A DNA stretch of 64,000 bases from Archangiaceae bacterium (GTDB taxonomy: Bacteria; Myxococcota; Myxococcia; Myxococcales; Myxococcaceae): positions 669,768-733,767 of the forward strand of contig JADJNS010000004.1 in NCBI GenBank assembly GCA_016714225.1. The letters run 5' to 3'. The notes below the pieces were generated by a model, which did no database searches, was not told where the DNA came from, and was given only the letters and a program-made list of their open reading frames with translations. Numbering within the stretch: the stretch's first letter is position 1; every line of letters starts with the position of its first letter. The position numbers and the translations under genes were made by a program. Below, one piece after another: positions 24,572 through 34,457 of this stretch.

Positions 24572-25894
24572 ATGCACACTCTCTCGAAGGTGGTCTTGGT
24601 CTCCTCGCTCGCGCTGCTGTCGGCGTGCGGCCCCGCCGACCCGTGCGCGGGTGGCGGCACCGCGACGGTGAAGGTGACGCTGCGGTCGACCATCACCGGT
24701 GCGAAGGCGAAGCTGACCCGACCCGACGGCTCGACGATGGAGGTGGTGTCGACCGACGTCGACTCGACCACCACGCTGGCCGACGTGCCGAGCGGGCAGT
24801 GGTCGGTGGTGGGGGAGCGGTACGTCACCCCCGACGCGCGGGTGCGCACGGTGTTCGAGGCGGCAGCCGACCCGGCGAGCTTCTGCGTGGCGTCGAACGG
24901 CACCCAGAGCGTGACCGTCACCTGGTCGCCGATCGTCACCAGCAACAAGCTGTGGGCGCTCAACGCCAACGGCGAAGGCCGGGTGCTGGGGTTCTCGGCG
25001 GCCGACCTGCTCGCCACCGGCACGCGCTCGGCGGTGAGCAAGGGCCCGGGCCCGTTCGGTCACGACATCACCTTCGACAAGGACGGCAACCTCTGGTCGC
25101 AGGGCGGCACCACCGCCGATGCCACGCTGGTGATGACGCTGGCGGCGCACCTCAGTGGCACCGCCACCAAGACCGCCGACCGCAGCATCAACATCGAGGG
25201 CATCGGGTGCGGCCCGTCGACCACCGGCATGGCGTTCGACCGCTCGGGCAACCTCTGGGTGAGCTCGACCTGCGCGCAGAAGATCTACCGCATCACCGCC
25301 GCGCAGCTGCAGCAGAGCGGCAACGTCACTCCCTCTGTGGTGCTCGGTGGCGTCGAGGACGCGTACGGCCTGGCGTTCGACGCGATGGGCAACCTGTTCG
25401 TGGCGGGCCGGGGGCTGGTGGCGCGCTACGACGCGTCGGTGCTGGGCGCGTCGGCGGCGGCTCCGTCGGGCACCATCGCCGCGCTTCGCACCGACATCTC
25501 GGGTGACACCTCGGTGCTGGTGCCTTCGTGGCTCGCGTTCGACAGCACCGGCCGCCTTTGGGCCGACGACTTCGGCGCCAACGTCTTCTACCCCCTCGCC
25601 GCGGCCGATCTCTCGGGCAGCGGGGCGCGCACCGTGACGCCCGCCGTGCGCATCACCGTGAACGTGGGTGCGCTGATCGAAGGGTTCGCCTTCGACGAGT
25701 CGGGCGGCCTGTGGTTCGGCTACACCGGCGGCAAGCTGGCTCGGCTCGACGCCACCCAGCTGACGACCAGCAGCGGCTCGGGTTCTCCCACCGCGCCCGA
25801 GACCGTGCTCACCAGCAGCGACATCGGCTCGGCCGCCAACGTGGCGTTCTACCCCGCGCCCGCCGGCCTGCCGCTGTTCCACGCGCTGCCGTAA
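24572..25894 (+). CDS. Lipoprotein with NHL/SMP-30-like beta-propeller
   Basis: This 440-residue protein has a clear lipobox (SSLALLSACGP). A small Ig- or carboxypeptidase-regulatory-like domain (~25-110) precedes repeated propeller blades (~125-430). The blades use the phrases ITFDKDGNLWSQG, MAFDRSGNLWVSS, LAFDAMGNLFVAG, LAFDSTGRLWADD and FAFDESGGLWFGY, which is typical of NHL or SMP-30-like folds. Such lipoproteins are common in myxobacteria and usually have no known function. A good ribosome-binding site (GACGAGG) stands just before the ATG. No active-site residues can be named. Confidence 0.75.
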   Translation: MHTLSKVVLVSSLALLSACGPADPCAGGGTATVKVTLRSTITGAKAKLTRPDGSTMEVVSTDVDSTTTLADVPSGQWSVVGERYVTPDARVRTVFEAAADPASFCVASNGTQSVTVTWSPIVTSNKLWALNANGEGRVLGFSAADLLATGTRSAVSKGPGPFGHDITFDKDGNLWSQGGTTADATLVMTLAAHLSGTATKTADRSINIEGIGCGPSTTGMAFDRSGNLWVSSTCAQKIYRITAAQLQQSGNVTPSVVLGGVEDAYGLAFDAMGNLFVAGRGLVARYDASVLGASAAAPSGTIAALRTDISGDTSVLVPSWLAFDSTGRLWADDFGANVFYPLAAADLSGSGARTVTPAVRITVNVGALIEGFAFDESGGLWFGYTGGKLARLDATQLTTSSGSGSPTAPETVLTSSDIGSAANVAFYPAPAGLPLFHALP

Positions 25895-25970
25895 CCTGGA
25901 GAGCGAAGGGCCTTCGGCCGGGCAGGGCGCACGCGAGAGCGGCGCTCGGCCCGGCCGAGTCGTTTGCGGG

Positions 25971-26026
25971 AGAAAAAAGACGAACGAAGAGAGCGCCGGC
26001 CCTTTGTCGGTGCCGGCGTTCGTTCG
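25971..26026 (-). terminator. Rho-independent terminator for the ribbon-helix-helix pair
   Basis: Reading leftward, two stacked stems (CGAACGAA/TTCGTTCG and CGCCGGC/GCCGGCG, with a five-base bulge) are followed by a T-rich tract (the complement of the A run at 25973-25978). It lies about 50 bases after the stop of the downstream small gene, as expected for an intrinsic terminator. Confidence 0.75.
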
Positions 26027-26075
26027 AGGTCGAGACCCGCGGCGAAGTGAGCGCGCGGGGGCGCGACCGAGAGCC

Positions 26076-26270
26076 CTAGCGCGGGGGAGCGCTGGGCGGG
26101 AGCACGTCGTTCACCGAGGGAATGCGCTTCATCTCGGCGCGCGCGAGCTTCCAGGCCTGCTGCACGATCCAGCTCATCGAGCGATCCTGCCGCTCGGCTT
26201 CGCGCTGGATCTCCCCGAGCATGTCTTCGGGGAAGTAGAGCGACTGCTTACGGTGATCGGTGGTCGACAC
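26076..26270 (-). CDS. Small ribbon-helix-helix-like protein, copy 2
   Basis: This 64-residue protein is largely a single domain: KQSLYFPEDMLGEIQREA, then QDRSMSWIVQQAWKLAR. A short strand followed by two helices is the ribbon-helix-helix (Arc/MetJ/CopG) pattern. It closely resembles its upstream neighbour, differing mainly at the ends. It resembles the small TIGR04563-type proteins I recall from myxobacteria. It starts with GTG three bases after the upstream gene's stop, so the two form an operon. DNA binding is inferred from the fold; no toxin gene is adjacent. Confidence 0.8.
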   Translation of the reverse strand: MSTTDHRKQSLYFPEDMLGEIQREAERQDRSMSWIVQQAWKLARAEMKRIPSVNDVLPPSAPPR

Positions 26271-26273
26271 GGA

Positions 26274-26480
26274 TCACGCCTCCTCGCGGCGGTCGGTGCC
26301 TTCGTCACCCGTCACGTCGTTGACCGCCGGGAAGCCCTTGATGCGCTCACGGGCGATCTTCCAGGCCTGCTGCACGACCCAGGAGAGCGAGCGATCCTGG
26401 CGCGTGGCCTCTTCTTGGATCTCTTTCAGCATCTCCTCGGGGAAGTAGAGCGACTGTTTGCGCTTGTCGGTGCCAGCCAT
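26274..26480 (-). CDS. Small ribbon-helix-helix-like protein, copy 1
   Basis: This 68-residue paralogue of the next gene has the core KQSLYFPEEMLKEIQEEA, then QDRSLSWVVQQAWKIAR, and an acidic/basic tail (GDEGTDRREEA). It has an ATG start with GGAG upstream. The pair arose by tandem duplication: the core is nearly identical while the tails differ. A promoter with an internal palindrome lies 38-67 bases upstream, and ribbon-helix-helix proteins commonly repress their own promoters. An antitoxin role is possible in principle, but I see no toxin partner. Confidence 0.82.
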   Translation of the reverse strand: MAGTDKRKQSLYFPEEMLKEIQEEATRQDRSLSWVVQQAWKIARERIKGFPAVNDVTGDEGTDRREEA

Positions 26481-26517
26481 GTGGTGTCTCCGCAGGAAAT
26501 CGATTGGGAAATGAGAG

Positions 26518-26547
26518 TTTATCCGACACAGCGTGCGTGTCCGTCAA
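26518..26547 (-). promoter_or_regulatory. Candidate promoter of the ribbon-helix-helix pair with internal palindrome
   Basis: Reading leftward, TTGACG (-35, 26547-26542) and GATAAA (-10, 26523-26518) are 18 bases apart (17 if the -10 is GGATAA). The spacer contains GACAC-N7-GTGTC (26525-26541), a small inverted repeat well placed for a repressor. Autoregulation by the encoded ribbon-helix-helix proteins is an inference. Confidence 0.55.
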
Positions 26548-26572
26548 TGTGTTTTCCTGCTAGACGCGCGAC

Positions 26573-28594
26573 ATGCGGCGAATCGTGTGGGTGATCGCGC
26601 TGATTTCGGCAGTGGGGTGTCGGTGTGAAAAGGTGGTGACGGTGAAGCCTGTGCTCCAGGTTTCACCCGCCGGGCTCGACTTCGGAAAGGTGAAGAACGG
26701 CGACACCGCAACCCGCACCCTCAAGCTCGAGGCGAAGACCGCCACCGAGGTGCAGGTGACCAAGTTGACCCTCACCGACGCCTCGTCGCCGGGCGGCGCC
26801 GACGCCTTCACGGTGAAGCTCGACCCCATCACCCTCGCCGCCAACGAATCGAAGAACCTCAGCGTCGGCTTCCTGCCGACCGTGCTGCAAGAGTACGGCG
26901 CGCTGCTCACCTTCACCTCGAACGACGAAGAGCACCCCAGCATCAAGGTGCAGCTGCTCGGCGACGGCAGCAAGCCGATCATGAAGGTGACGCCCGACTG
27001 CAAGAGCGCCAACGGCTGCACCGGCACGGTGGTGGTGAGCCCGCCCTCGATCGACTTCGGCGCCGAGCCGTTCATGCGCGCCAACCCGGTCGACGCCTCG
27101 AAGCTGCCCAGCGTGGCGATCACCAACGAGGGTGAGGTGACGCTGGTGGTGACCCGGGTGGCCATCACCGGCACCGACGCGCCCGCGTTCAAGATCGAAG
27201 GCACGGTGACCACGCCGCTCGAGTACGACGCGATGGCGGGCGTGAACCTGCCCATTCGCTTCAAGCCCTTGAGCGAAGCGCAGCTGAGCTACTCGGCCGA
27301 CCTGGTGATCGAGAGCGATGACCCCGATGCGGCGAGCGTCACCGTGCACCTCGTCGGCGTGCTGGCGCCCAACGGCCCGCCCACCGTCTGCGCCAACCTG
27401 ATTCAGGTGACGCCGGCCGACGGCTGCGCGCCCCGCGACTACCGGCCCACCTGGCCGATGAACCTCACCGTGCCGGCGGGCGGCTACGACTTTCGCGGCT
27501 CGCGCGACGTCGAGCCGCGCGCGCAGGTGGTGTTCTCGGCGCAGTCGAGCGTCACCGACGGCGCGACCTGCACCACCGACCCCGACACCGGCCGCACGGG
27601 GCTCACCTACCAGTGGACGGTGGTGAGCACTCCGCCCGGCTCGCCGTCGCTGGGCATGAGCACGCAGCCCACCTTCATGCTCACCCCCAGCGTGCCGGGC
27701 GACTACCAGCTGAGCCTCACCGTGACCGACCCACAGGGGCACTCGAGCGCGGTGCCGATTCGCTTCGCCGTGGCGCGCAAGGAAGACTTGATCGTGCGGC
27801 TCGACTGGCCAGGGGCCTCGGGCGTCGATCTCGATCTGCACCTGGTGCGGCCGTCGTCGACGGTGGCGGCAGACCCGTGGAGCGGCGCGTACTCGTTCTT
27901 CGACGAGGGCGCGAACCACAACACCGCGGGCGACATGAACGGGTACGCCAACCGCCGGGTGATGACCCTGCCCACCGTCAACTTCGAGTGGGGCGGGGTG
28001 GGCACGTGCGATGACCCGCGCCTCAACCTCGACGACATCGGCGACGGCCAGCTGGTCGAAGACATCTCGCTCAACAACCCCGAGCGCGACGCGCGCTGCG
28101 ACGGCGGCCGCTGCGCGTACAAGATCTTCGTGCACTACTTTCGCGACTACCGCGCGGCCTCGGCCACCGCCTGCTTCGCCGACGCGGGCCCCGACTGCAG
28201 CGACGGCGAGCAGTGCAGCTGCGCGGCGGGCAGCAAATGCGTGGCGACTCCTCCCGCAGACGGGGGCAGGCCGCTGGGCGCGGGCGAGTGCCGCGTGGCG
28301 CCCAAGCCCACGGTCAAGGTGTTCTTGAAGGGCAGCTCGACCCCGGCGGCCACCATTCCGCTTCCCCCTGAAGAGGTGCTGGTGGGCTCGCCGTGCACCA
28401 TGCTCTACGCCGCCGACGTGAGCTGGCCCTCGCAGCAAGAGACCGGGTCGCTGCCCGACGGCGGCACGCCTTCGGCGACCGTCACCTCGCGGCTCGACGC
28501 GGGGTTCGCCCACTTCGGCAGGCGCGGCGTCGGCGATCTCAAGCAGTGCTCGCCCGACGTGTCGCTGACGCAGTGGTACTCGCAGCAGCCGTGA
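26573..28594 (+). CDS. Large lipoprotein with ASH/choice-of-anchor-D-like and PKD-like domains
   Basis: This 673-residue protein has a lipobox-like leader (VIALISAVGCRC). Two ASPM/SPD-2/hydin-type Ig-like domains (~25-130 and ~150-265) carry LDFGKVKNGDTATRTLKL and IDFGAEPFM with the usual ITNEGEV and FKPLSEA segments. A PKD-like domain follows (~300-400, LTYQWTVVST with YQLSLTVTDPQGH). The C-terminal ~270 residues form a region with VDLDLHLVRP and a Cys-rich loop (CSDGEQCSCAAGSKC). These are adhesion or display modules, so surface exposure is likely. The gene diverges from the ribbon-helix-helix pair, whose promoter region it shares. Confidence 0.75.
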   Translation: MRRIVWVIALISAVGCRCEKVVTVKPVLQVSPAGLDFGKVKNGDTATRTLKLEAKTATEVQVTKLTLTDASSPGGADAFTVKLDPITLAANESKNLSVGFLPTVLQEYGALLTFTSNDEEHPSIKVQLLGDGSKPIMKVTPDCKSANGCTGTVVVSPPSIDFGAEPFMRANPVDASKLPSVAITNEGEVTLVVTRVAITGTDAPAFKIEGTVTTPLEYDAMAGVNLPIRFKPLSEAQLSYSADLVIESDDPDAASVTVHLVGVLAPNGPPTVCANLIQVTPADGCAPRDYRPTWPMNLTVPAGGYDFRGSRDVEPRAQVVFSAQSSVTDGATCTTDPDTGRTGLTYQWTVVSTPPGSPSLGMSTQPTFMLTPSVPGDYQLSLTVTDPQGHSSAVPIRFAVARKEDLIVRLDWPGASGVDLDLHLVRPSSTVAADPWSGAYSFFDEGANHNTAGDMNGYANRRVMTLPTVNFEWGGVGTCDDPRLNLDDIGDGQLVEDISLNNPERDARCDGGRCAYKIFVHYFRDYRAASATACFADAGPDCSDGEQCSCAAGSKCVATPPADGGRPLGAGECRVAPKPTVKVFLKGSSTPAATIPLPPEEVLVGSPCTMLYAADVSWPSQQETGSLPDGGTPSATVTSRLDAGFAHFGRRGVGDLKQCSPDVSLTQWYSQQP

Positions 28595-28598
28595 GGGA

Positions 28599-28634
28599 AA
28601 AAAAAGGAGCCCCGGGAAGACTCACCGGGGCTCC
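28599..28634 (-). terminator. Intrinsic terminator reading leftward
   Basis: A perfect 10-bp stem (GGAGCCCCGG/CCGGGGCTCC) is followed, in the leftward direction, by eight T's. It also sits just after the stop of the rightward lipoprotein gene and could stop that transcript less efficiently. No annotated leftward gene feeds into it. Confidence 0.65.
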
Positions 28635-28806
28635 CAAAAGAAGGACCGAAACGAATTGCTCCGCTCGGTCCCGTGAGCCCAGAGGGGGAGGGGGGGGACC
28701 CCTGGGCCCAACTTCAGAGAACTTTCATCTGACTTGGAACACCAGACCGGCTGTTCCATTTCACAGACGACACTCCAAGATCATAAGAGGCAGGCTCCCC
28801 CTCAGC

Positions 28807-28828
28807 AAGCCGCCCTCCGGGCGGTTTT
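28807..28828 (+). terminator. Short hairpin with TTTT reading rightward
   Basis: AAGCCGCCC-TCC-GGGCGGTTT, a 9-bp stem with a three-base loop and one more T, is a compact intrinsic-terminator form. It lies 29 bases before tilS, so it could end the upstream transcript or attenuate tilS. Confidence 0.5.
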
Positions 28829-28857
28829 GAAGAGTTGTAAATACTCAAGCAAATCAG

Positions 28858-29804
28858 ATGCCTGGCAGCGGCGACCCCTTCCTCGAGCAGCTGTACCTCA
28901 GCCTGAGGGACCTGATTTCGGATCAGCGGCGGCTGATTCTCGCGGTGTCGGGGGGGGCCGACTCGATGGCGTTGATGCTGGGGGCGACCCGCCTGTCTGA
29001 CCGGTTGAATGCGCGGCTCCGGGTGGTCACAGTGGATCACGGGCTGCAGACCCGATCGCAGGTGGAGGCGAAGAGAGTGGTGACGGCGGCGCGCGCACTG
29101 AAGCTCCCGGCGACGGTGAAGCGGCTGAAGCTGGGGCGCGGCGCCGGCGTAGAAGAGCGGGCCCGGCTGGCGCGCTACGCGGCGCTCGAGGCCGAGCGGA
29201 AGCGCCACCGCTTTGCCTGGGTGGCCACCGCGCACACGGCCAGCGACCAGGCCGAGACGCTGCTGATGCGCCTCTCGCGCGGAGCGGCACTGCGGGGCGC
29301 GGCCTCGATTCGCGAGCGGCGCGACCGGGTGATTCGCCCGCTGCTGTTCGCCACCCGCGGCGAGGTGCGCGCCTGGCTGTCGGGGCAAGGCGTGCGCTGG
29401 CACGAAGACCCGATGAACGACGACGCCCGGCTGTTGCGCACCCGGGTGCGGCAGCAGGTGCTGCCGGCGCTCGAGGCGGCCACCGACCCCAGGGTGACCC
29501 TGCGCCTGGCCCGGTTCGCCCGCCTGGCAGCCGACGACGACGCGCTGCTGCAGGCGCAGGCCGACGCGGCGTTCGAGCGGCTGCGGCGTGCCCCAGACCG
29601 GTTCGATCAGCGGGGCTGGCGGCGTTGGAAACACCGCTCGCCCGCCGGGTGTTGAGCCGCTGGCTCAAAGAACAGCATCTCGCGGTCGATGGTGAGCTCA
29701 TCGAGCGCATGCGGGTGGCGATTGCCGGGTCCTCGGTGACCGCGCTGCCGAAGAGACGATTGCTCAAGTGTCGGCGCGGTAACGCTACGATTGTTATAGA
29801 CTGA
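28858..29804 (+). CDS. tilS: TilS, tRNA(Ile)-lysidine synthetase (frameshifted near the C-terminus)
   Basis: The N-terminal ATP-pyrophosphatase domain has the PP-loop LAVSGGADSMAL (31-36) and TVDHGLQTRS, AHTASDQAETLLMRL, and WHEDPMNDD further on. TilS modifies C34 of the CAU-anticodon tRNA(Ile) with lysine so that it reads AUA. The frame is open to about residue 250, then breaks at a G run near 29610-29613. One missing G restores LAALETPLARRVLSRWLKEQ and so on to a stop at 29802-29804. Because tilS is essential in most bacteria, a consensus error is more likely than a real mutation. It ends 18 bases before ftsH, which is a common tilS-ftsH arrangement. Confidence 0.88.
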
Positions 29805-29822
29805 TTTCGAAAGGGAAATCGC

Positions 29823-31736
<1,914 letters not shown>

Positions 31737-31767
31737 GGCCGCTCGTTTCGACTTTGCAGTGAGGTGA

Positions 31768-31806
31768 GGGCGGGAGCGTGCACAGCGCTCCCGCCCTTCG
31801 CTTTTT
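31768..31806 (+). terminator. Strong Rho-independent terminator after ftsH
   Basis: An 11-bp perfect stem (GGGCGGGAGCG / CGCTCCCGCCC) with a 7-base loop is followed by TTCGCTTTTT. This is the clearest rightward intrinsic terminator in the window. It separates ftsH from the following genes. Confidence 0.9.
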
Positions 31807-31823
31807 GGTATTAGGCGCCGCGC

Positions 31824-32215
31824 ATGATTCGTCTCGAGCCGATGCGACCCCAGATGCCGCTGCCGGCCGAGGGCTCGGAGCTGCTGCGCCAGGTGGTGGC
31901 CCAGACGCTGGCGCTGCCGCCCGCGCCCGGCGTGGGCGGGACGGCAGGGCGAGAGGATCGGCACGCGTTCAGCGCCCGTCGCCGGGCCGGCCGGCCGAGC
32001 TCGCGTACTTCACCTTCCCTATGTTCGAGGGGCGCGGGTACGCGACGGCGATGGCGCGCGAGCTGGTGCTGCTGGCGGCCAGGGCAGGCGCGGCCACGGT
32101 GATCGCCGAGACCCTGCCCGAGGCGAACCCTTCGACGCGGGTGCTGCAGAAGGTCGGCTTTCACCGCGCCGGCGAGGGCATCGATCACGAGGTGGGGCGC
32201 ACCTGGCGCTGGTCG
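31824..32215 (+). pseudogene. GNAT-type N-acetyltransferase, disrupted by indels
   Basis: The second half reads clearly as a GNAT domain in one frame: ELAYFTFPMFEGRGYATAMA (acetyl-CoA-binding Gly-rich loop), then ETLPEANPSTRVLQKVGF. The plausible start MIRLEPMRPQMPLPAEG lies in another frame. The two meet around 31930-31990, where the expected ~25-residue core strand (the VGxxxFKGxP region) is scrambled and shortened, so several small indels are needed. It could be a decaying gene or poor consensus. The C-terminal half runs in frame into folP without a stop, so a GNAT-FolP fusion is formally possible but unlikely. The substrate is unknown. Confidence 0.6.
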
Positions 32216-33022
32216 ATGACACTGCGCACCCGGGTGATGGGGGTGGTGAACGTGACCCCCGACTCGCTCAGCGACGGGGGGCTGTTCATCGACGCCGAAG
32301 CGGCGATCGCGCACGGCAAGGCGCTGGCCGCGGCCGGGGCCGAGCTGCTCGACATCGGCGGCGAGTCGACGCGCCCGGGCGCCGCCGAGGTGAGCGAAGC
32401 CGAAGAGCTTCAGCGGGTGCTGCCGGTGATTCGGGGCTTGAGCGGGGGGGCGGCGGGCTTGTCGATCGACACCACCAAGCCCGGGGTCGCGCGGGCGGCG
32501 CTCGAGGCCGGCGCCACGCTGGTGAACGACGTGACGGGGCTGCGCGAGTCCGATGCGCTGGCGCGGGTGGCGGCGCAGTTCGGGGCGCGGCTGTGCGTGA
32601 TGCACATGCAGGGCAACCCGCGCACGATGCAGAGAGACCCGCGGTACGACGACGTGGTGGGAGAGGTGCTGGCGTCGCTGCGGGTGTCGGTCGAGCGGGC
32701 GGTGGCGGCCGGAGTGCCGCGCGCGTCGATCATCGTCGACCCAGGCATCGGCTTCGGCAAGACGTTCGACCACAACCTCACCCTGCTCAAGCACCTGGGG
32801 CGCTTTCGCGATCTCGAGTGCGAGGTGATGATCGGGGTGAGCCGCAAGGCGTTTCTGGGGGCGCTCACCGGTGGCAAGGCGCCGCGCGAGCGCGACGTGG
32901 CGACCGTGGCGGCGGTGGGGGTCATCTCGGCGATGGGGTCGGCCGACCTGGTGCGGGTACACGCGGTGGGCGAGGCGCGCGACGCGGTGGCGGTGGGTGA
33001 TGCGCTGCGCACCGCCCGCTGA
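32216..33022 (+). CDS. folP: FolP, dihydropteroate synthase
   Basis: This 268-residue TIM-barrel enzyme makes dihydropteroate from p-aminobenzoate and dihydropterin pyrophosphate. Signatures are MGVVNVTPDSLSDGG, DIGGESTRPGA, LSIDTTKP, LVNDVTGL, VDPGIGFGKTFDHN and VSRKAFLG. The ATG at MTLRTRVMGVVN was taken; a GTG just before MGVVN is possible. The N-terminus is shorter than many FolPs, which have a further 10-15 residues. It lies between ftsH and glmM, a common neighbourhood in bacteria. No cdaA or ybbR gene separates it from glmM here, although those are often found between them. Confidence 0.95.
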   Translation: MTLRTRVMGVVNVTPDSLSDGGLFIDAEAAIAHGKALAAAGAELLDIGGESTRPGAAEVSEAEELQRVLPVIRGLSGGAAGLSIDTTKPGVARAALEAGATLVNDVTGLRESDALARVAAQFGARLCVMHMQGNPRTMQRDPRYDDVVGEVLASLRVSVERAVAAGVPRASIIVDPGIGFGKTFDHNLTLLKHLGRFRDLECEVMIGVSRKAFLGALTGGKAPRERDVATVAAVGVISAMGSADLVRVHAVGEARDAVAVGDALRTAR

Positions 33023-33065
33023 CGCTGGCGAGCAGGGCGGCCACGGGTTAAGGCACGCTTCGAAA

Positions 33066-34457
33066 ATGGCAGGCACCAACGGGAAGAATGGAAGCGGTCG
33101 GGCAGCAGCGCCGAAGCTCTTCGGCACCGACGGCGTGCGCGGAGTGGCCAACGTGCACCCGATGACCGCGGAAGTGGTGATGCAGCTGGGGCGCGCGCTG
33201 GCGTACCTGATTCGCAACGGCAACCACCGCCACCGGGTGATCGTCGGCAAGGACACCCGGCTCTCGGGCTACCTGCTCGAGCAGGCGCTGAGCGCCGGCA
33301 TCATGTCGATGGGGGTCGACGTGGTGCTGATCGGGCCGTTGCCGACTCCGGCGATCGCGAACCTCACCACCTCGATGCGGGCCGACGCGGGGGCGGTGAT
33401 CTCGGCGAGCCACAACCCGTACCAGGACAACGGCATCAAGTTCTTCTGGCGCGACGGCTTCAAGCTGCCCGACGAGACCGAGGCGCAGATCGAGTCGATG
33501 ATCGCCGACAACTCGATCGACCACCTTCGGCCGACCGCCACCAAGATCGGCGGCGCAGTGCGCCTCGACGACGCGGTGGGCCGGTACATCGTGTTCTTGA
33601 AGAACACCTTCCCGCGCGAGCTGACGCTCGAGGGGCTGACCCTGGTGGCCGACTGCGCCAACGGCGCGGCCTACAAGGTGCTGCCCAACGTGCTCGAAGA
33701 GCTGGGCGCGAAGGTGATCTGCATCGGGGTGAACCCCAACGGCCGCAACATCAACGACAAGTGCGGCGCGCTGCACCCCGAAGGGCTGGCGGCGGCAGTG
33801 GTGAAGAACAAGGCGAACCTCGGCATCGCGGTCGACGGCGACGCCGACCGGCTGATCGTGGTCGACGAGAAGGGCGAGGTGGTCGACGGCGACGCGATCA
33901 TGGCGATCTGCACCGGCGAGCTGGCGCGGCGAAAGACGCTGAACAAGAAGACGCTGGTGGCGACGGTGATGAGCAACGTCGGCCTCGAGCGGGCGGTGGC
34001 GCCGTGGGGCGTGAAGGTGGTGCGCACCAAGGTGGGCGACCGGCACGTGGTCGAGCAGATGCGCAAGCACGGGTACAGCTTCGGCGGCGAGCAGTCGGGG
34101 CACCTGGTGTTCCTCGATCACGCGACCACCGGAGACGGCACGCTGGCGGCGCTGCAGGTGCTGGCGGTGATGTGCCGGCAGGGCAAGCCGATGTCCGAGC
34201 TGAAGAAGATCTTCGAGGCGGTGCCGCAGACCCTGCTCAACGTCGAGGTGCGGCAGAAGCGCGAGCTCGAAGAGCTGCCCGACGTGATGAAGGCGATTCG
34301 CGACGTCGAGAAGAAGCTGAAGGCCGACGGCCGCGTGCTGGTGCGGTTCTCGGGCACCGAGCCCAAGGCGCGGGTGCTGATCGAAGGCCCCGACGCGAAG
34401 CGCAACAAGGCGTACGCGGAAGAGATCGGCGGCGCGCTGAAGAGGGCGCTGGCGTGA
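33066..34457 (+). CDS. glmM: GlmM, phosphoglucosamine mutase
   Basis: This 463-residue enzyme converts glucosamine-6-phosphate to glucosamine-1-phosphate for peptidoglycan and LPS precursors. The phosphoserine loop ISASHNP has its catalytic Ser at 115, the metal loop reads VDGDADRL, the sugar-binding loop GGEQSGHL, and the phosphate-binding loop RFSGTEPKARV. The ATG (MAGTNGKNG) gives an N-terminal tail of about 15 residues before the conserved KLFGTDGVRG. Its stop overlaps the GTG of the next small gene. Confidence 0.96.
   Translation: MAGTNGKNGSGRAAAPKLFGTDGVRGVANVHPMTAEVVMQLGRALAYLIRNGNHRHRVIVGKDTRLSGYLLEQALSAGIMSMGVDVVLIGPLPTPAIANLTTSMRADAGAVISASHNPYQDNGIKFFWRDGFKLPDETEAQIESMIADNSIDHLRPTATKIGGAVRLDDAVGRYIVFLKNTFPRELTLEGLTLVADCANGAAYKVLPNVLEELGAKVICIGVNPNGRNINDKCGALHPEGLAAAVVKNKANLGIAVDGDADRLIVVDEKGEVVDGDAIMAICTGELARRKTLNKKTLVATVMSNVGLERAVAPWGVKVVRTKVGDRHVVEQMRKHGYSFGGEQSGHLVFLDHATTGDGTLAALQVLAVMCRQGKPMSELKKIFEAVPQTLLNVEVRQKRELEELPDVMKAIRDVEKKLKADGRVLVRFSGTEPKARVLIEGPDAKRNKAYAEEIGGALKRALA

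Larger units (their letters stand above)
28595..28857 (-). ncRNA. Structured intergenic interval; candidate leftward small RNA
   Basis: This 263-base gene-free interval is packed with inverted repeats: GGAGCCCCGG/CCGGGGCTCC (28607-28634), GGACCGA/TCGGTCC arms near 28643-28671, GCCCA[GA]GGGG/CCCCTGGGC near 28677-28709, GGAACA/TGTTCC near 28736-28757, and AAGCCGCCC/GGGCGGTTT (28807-28827). The first has a run of eight A's on its left, which is a T tract only when read leftward, yet no protein gene runs leftward here. That orphan terminator plus serial stems suggests a leftward RNA of roughly 150-240 bases. I could not match it to 6S, tmRNA, SRP or RNase P RNA. Confidence 0.4.

Noticed and set aside
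26076..26480. Toxin-antitoxin module
   Set aside because: Both genes encode the same ribbon-helix-helix-like fold and no toxin-like partner is adjacent.
28595..28857. 6S RNA, tmRNA, SRP RNA or RNase P RNA in the structured interval
   Set aside because: None of their signature sequences or the 6S long-stem layout could be recognised. It is kept only as an unassigned candidate RNA.
31778..33022. A GNAT-FolP fusion protein
   Set aside because: The frame is open, but the GNAT half lacks a usable N-terminus in that frame and the FolP start is normal. More likely the indels put the GNAT end in frame by chance.
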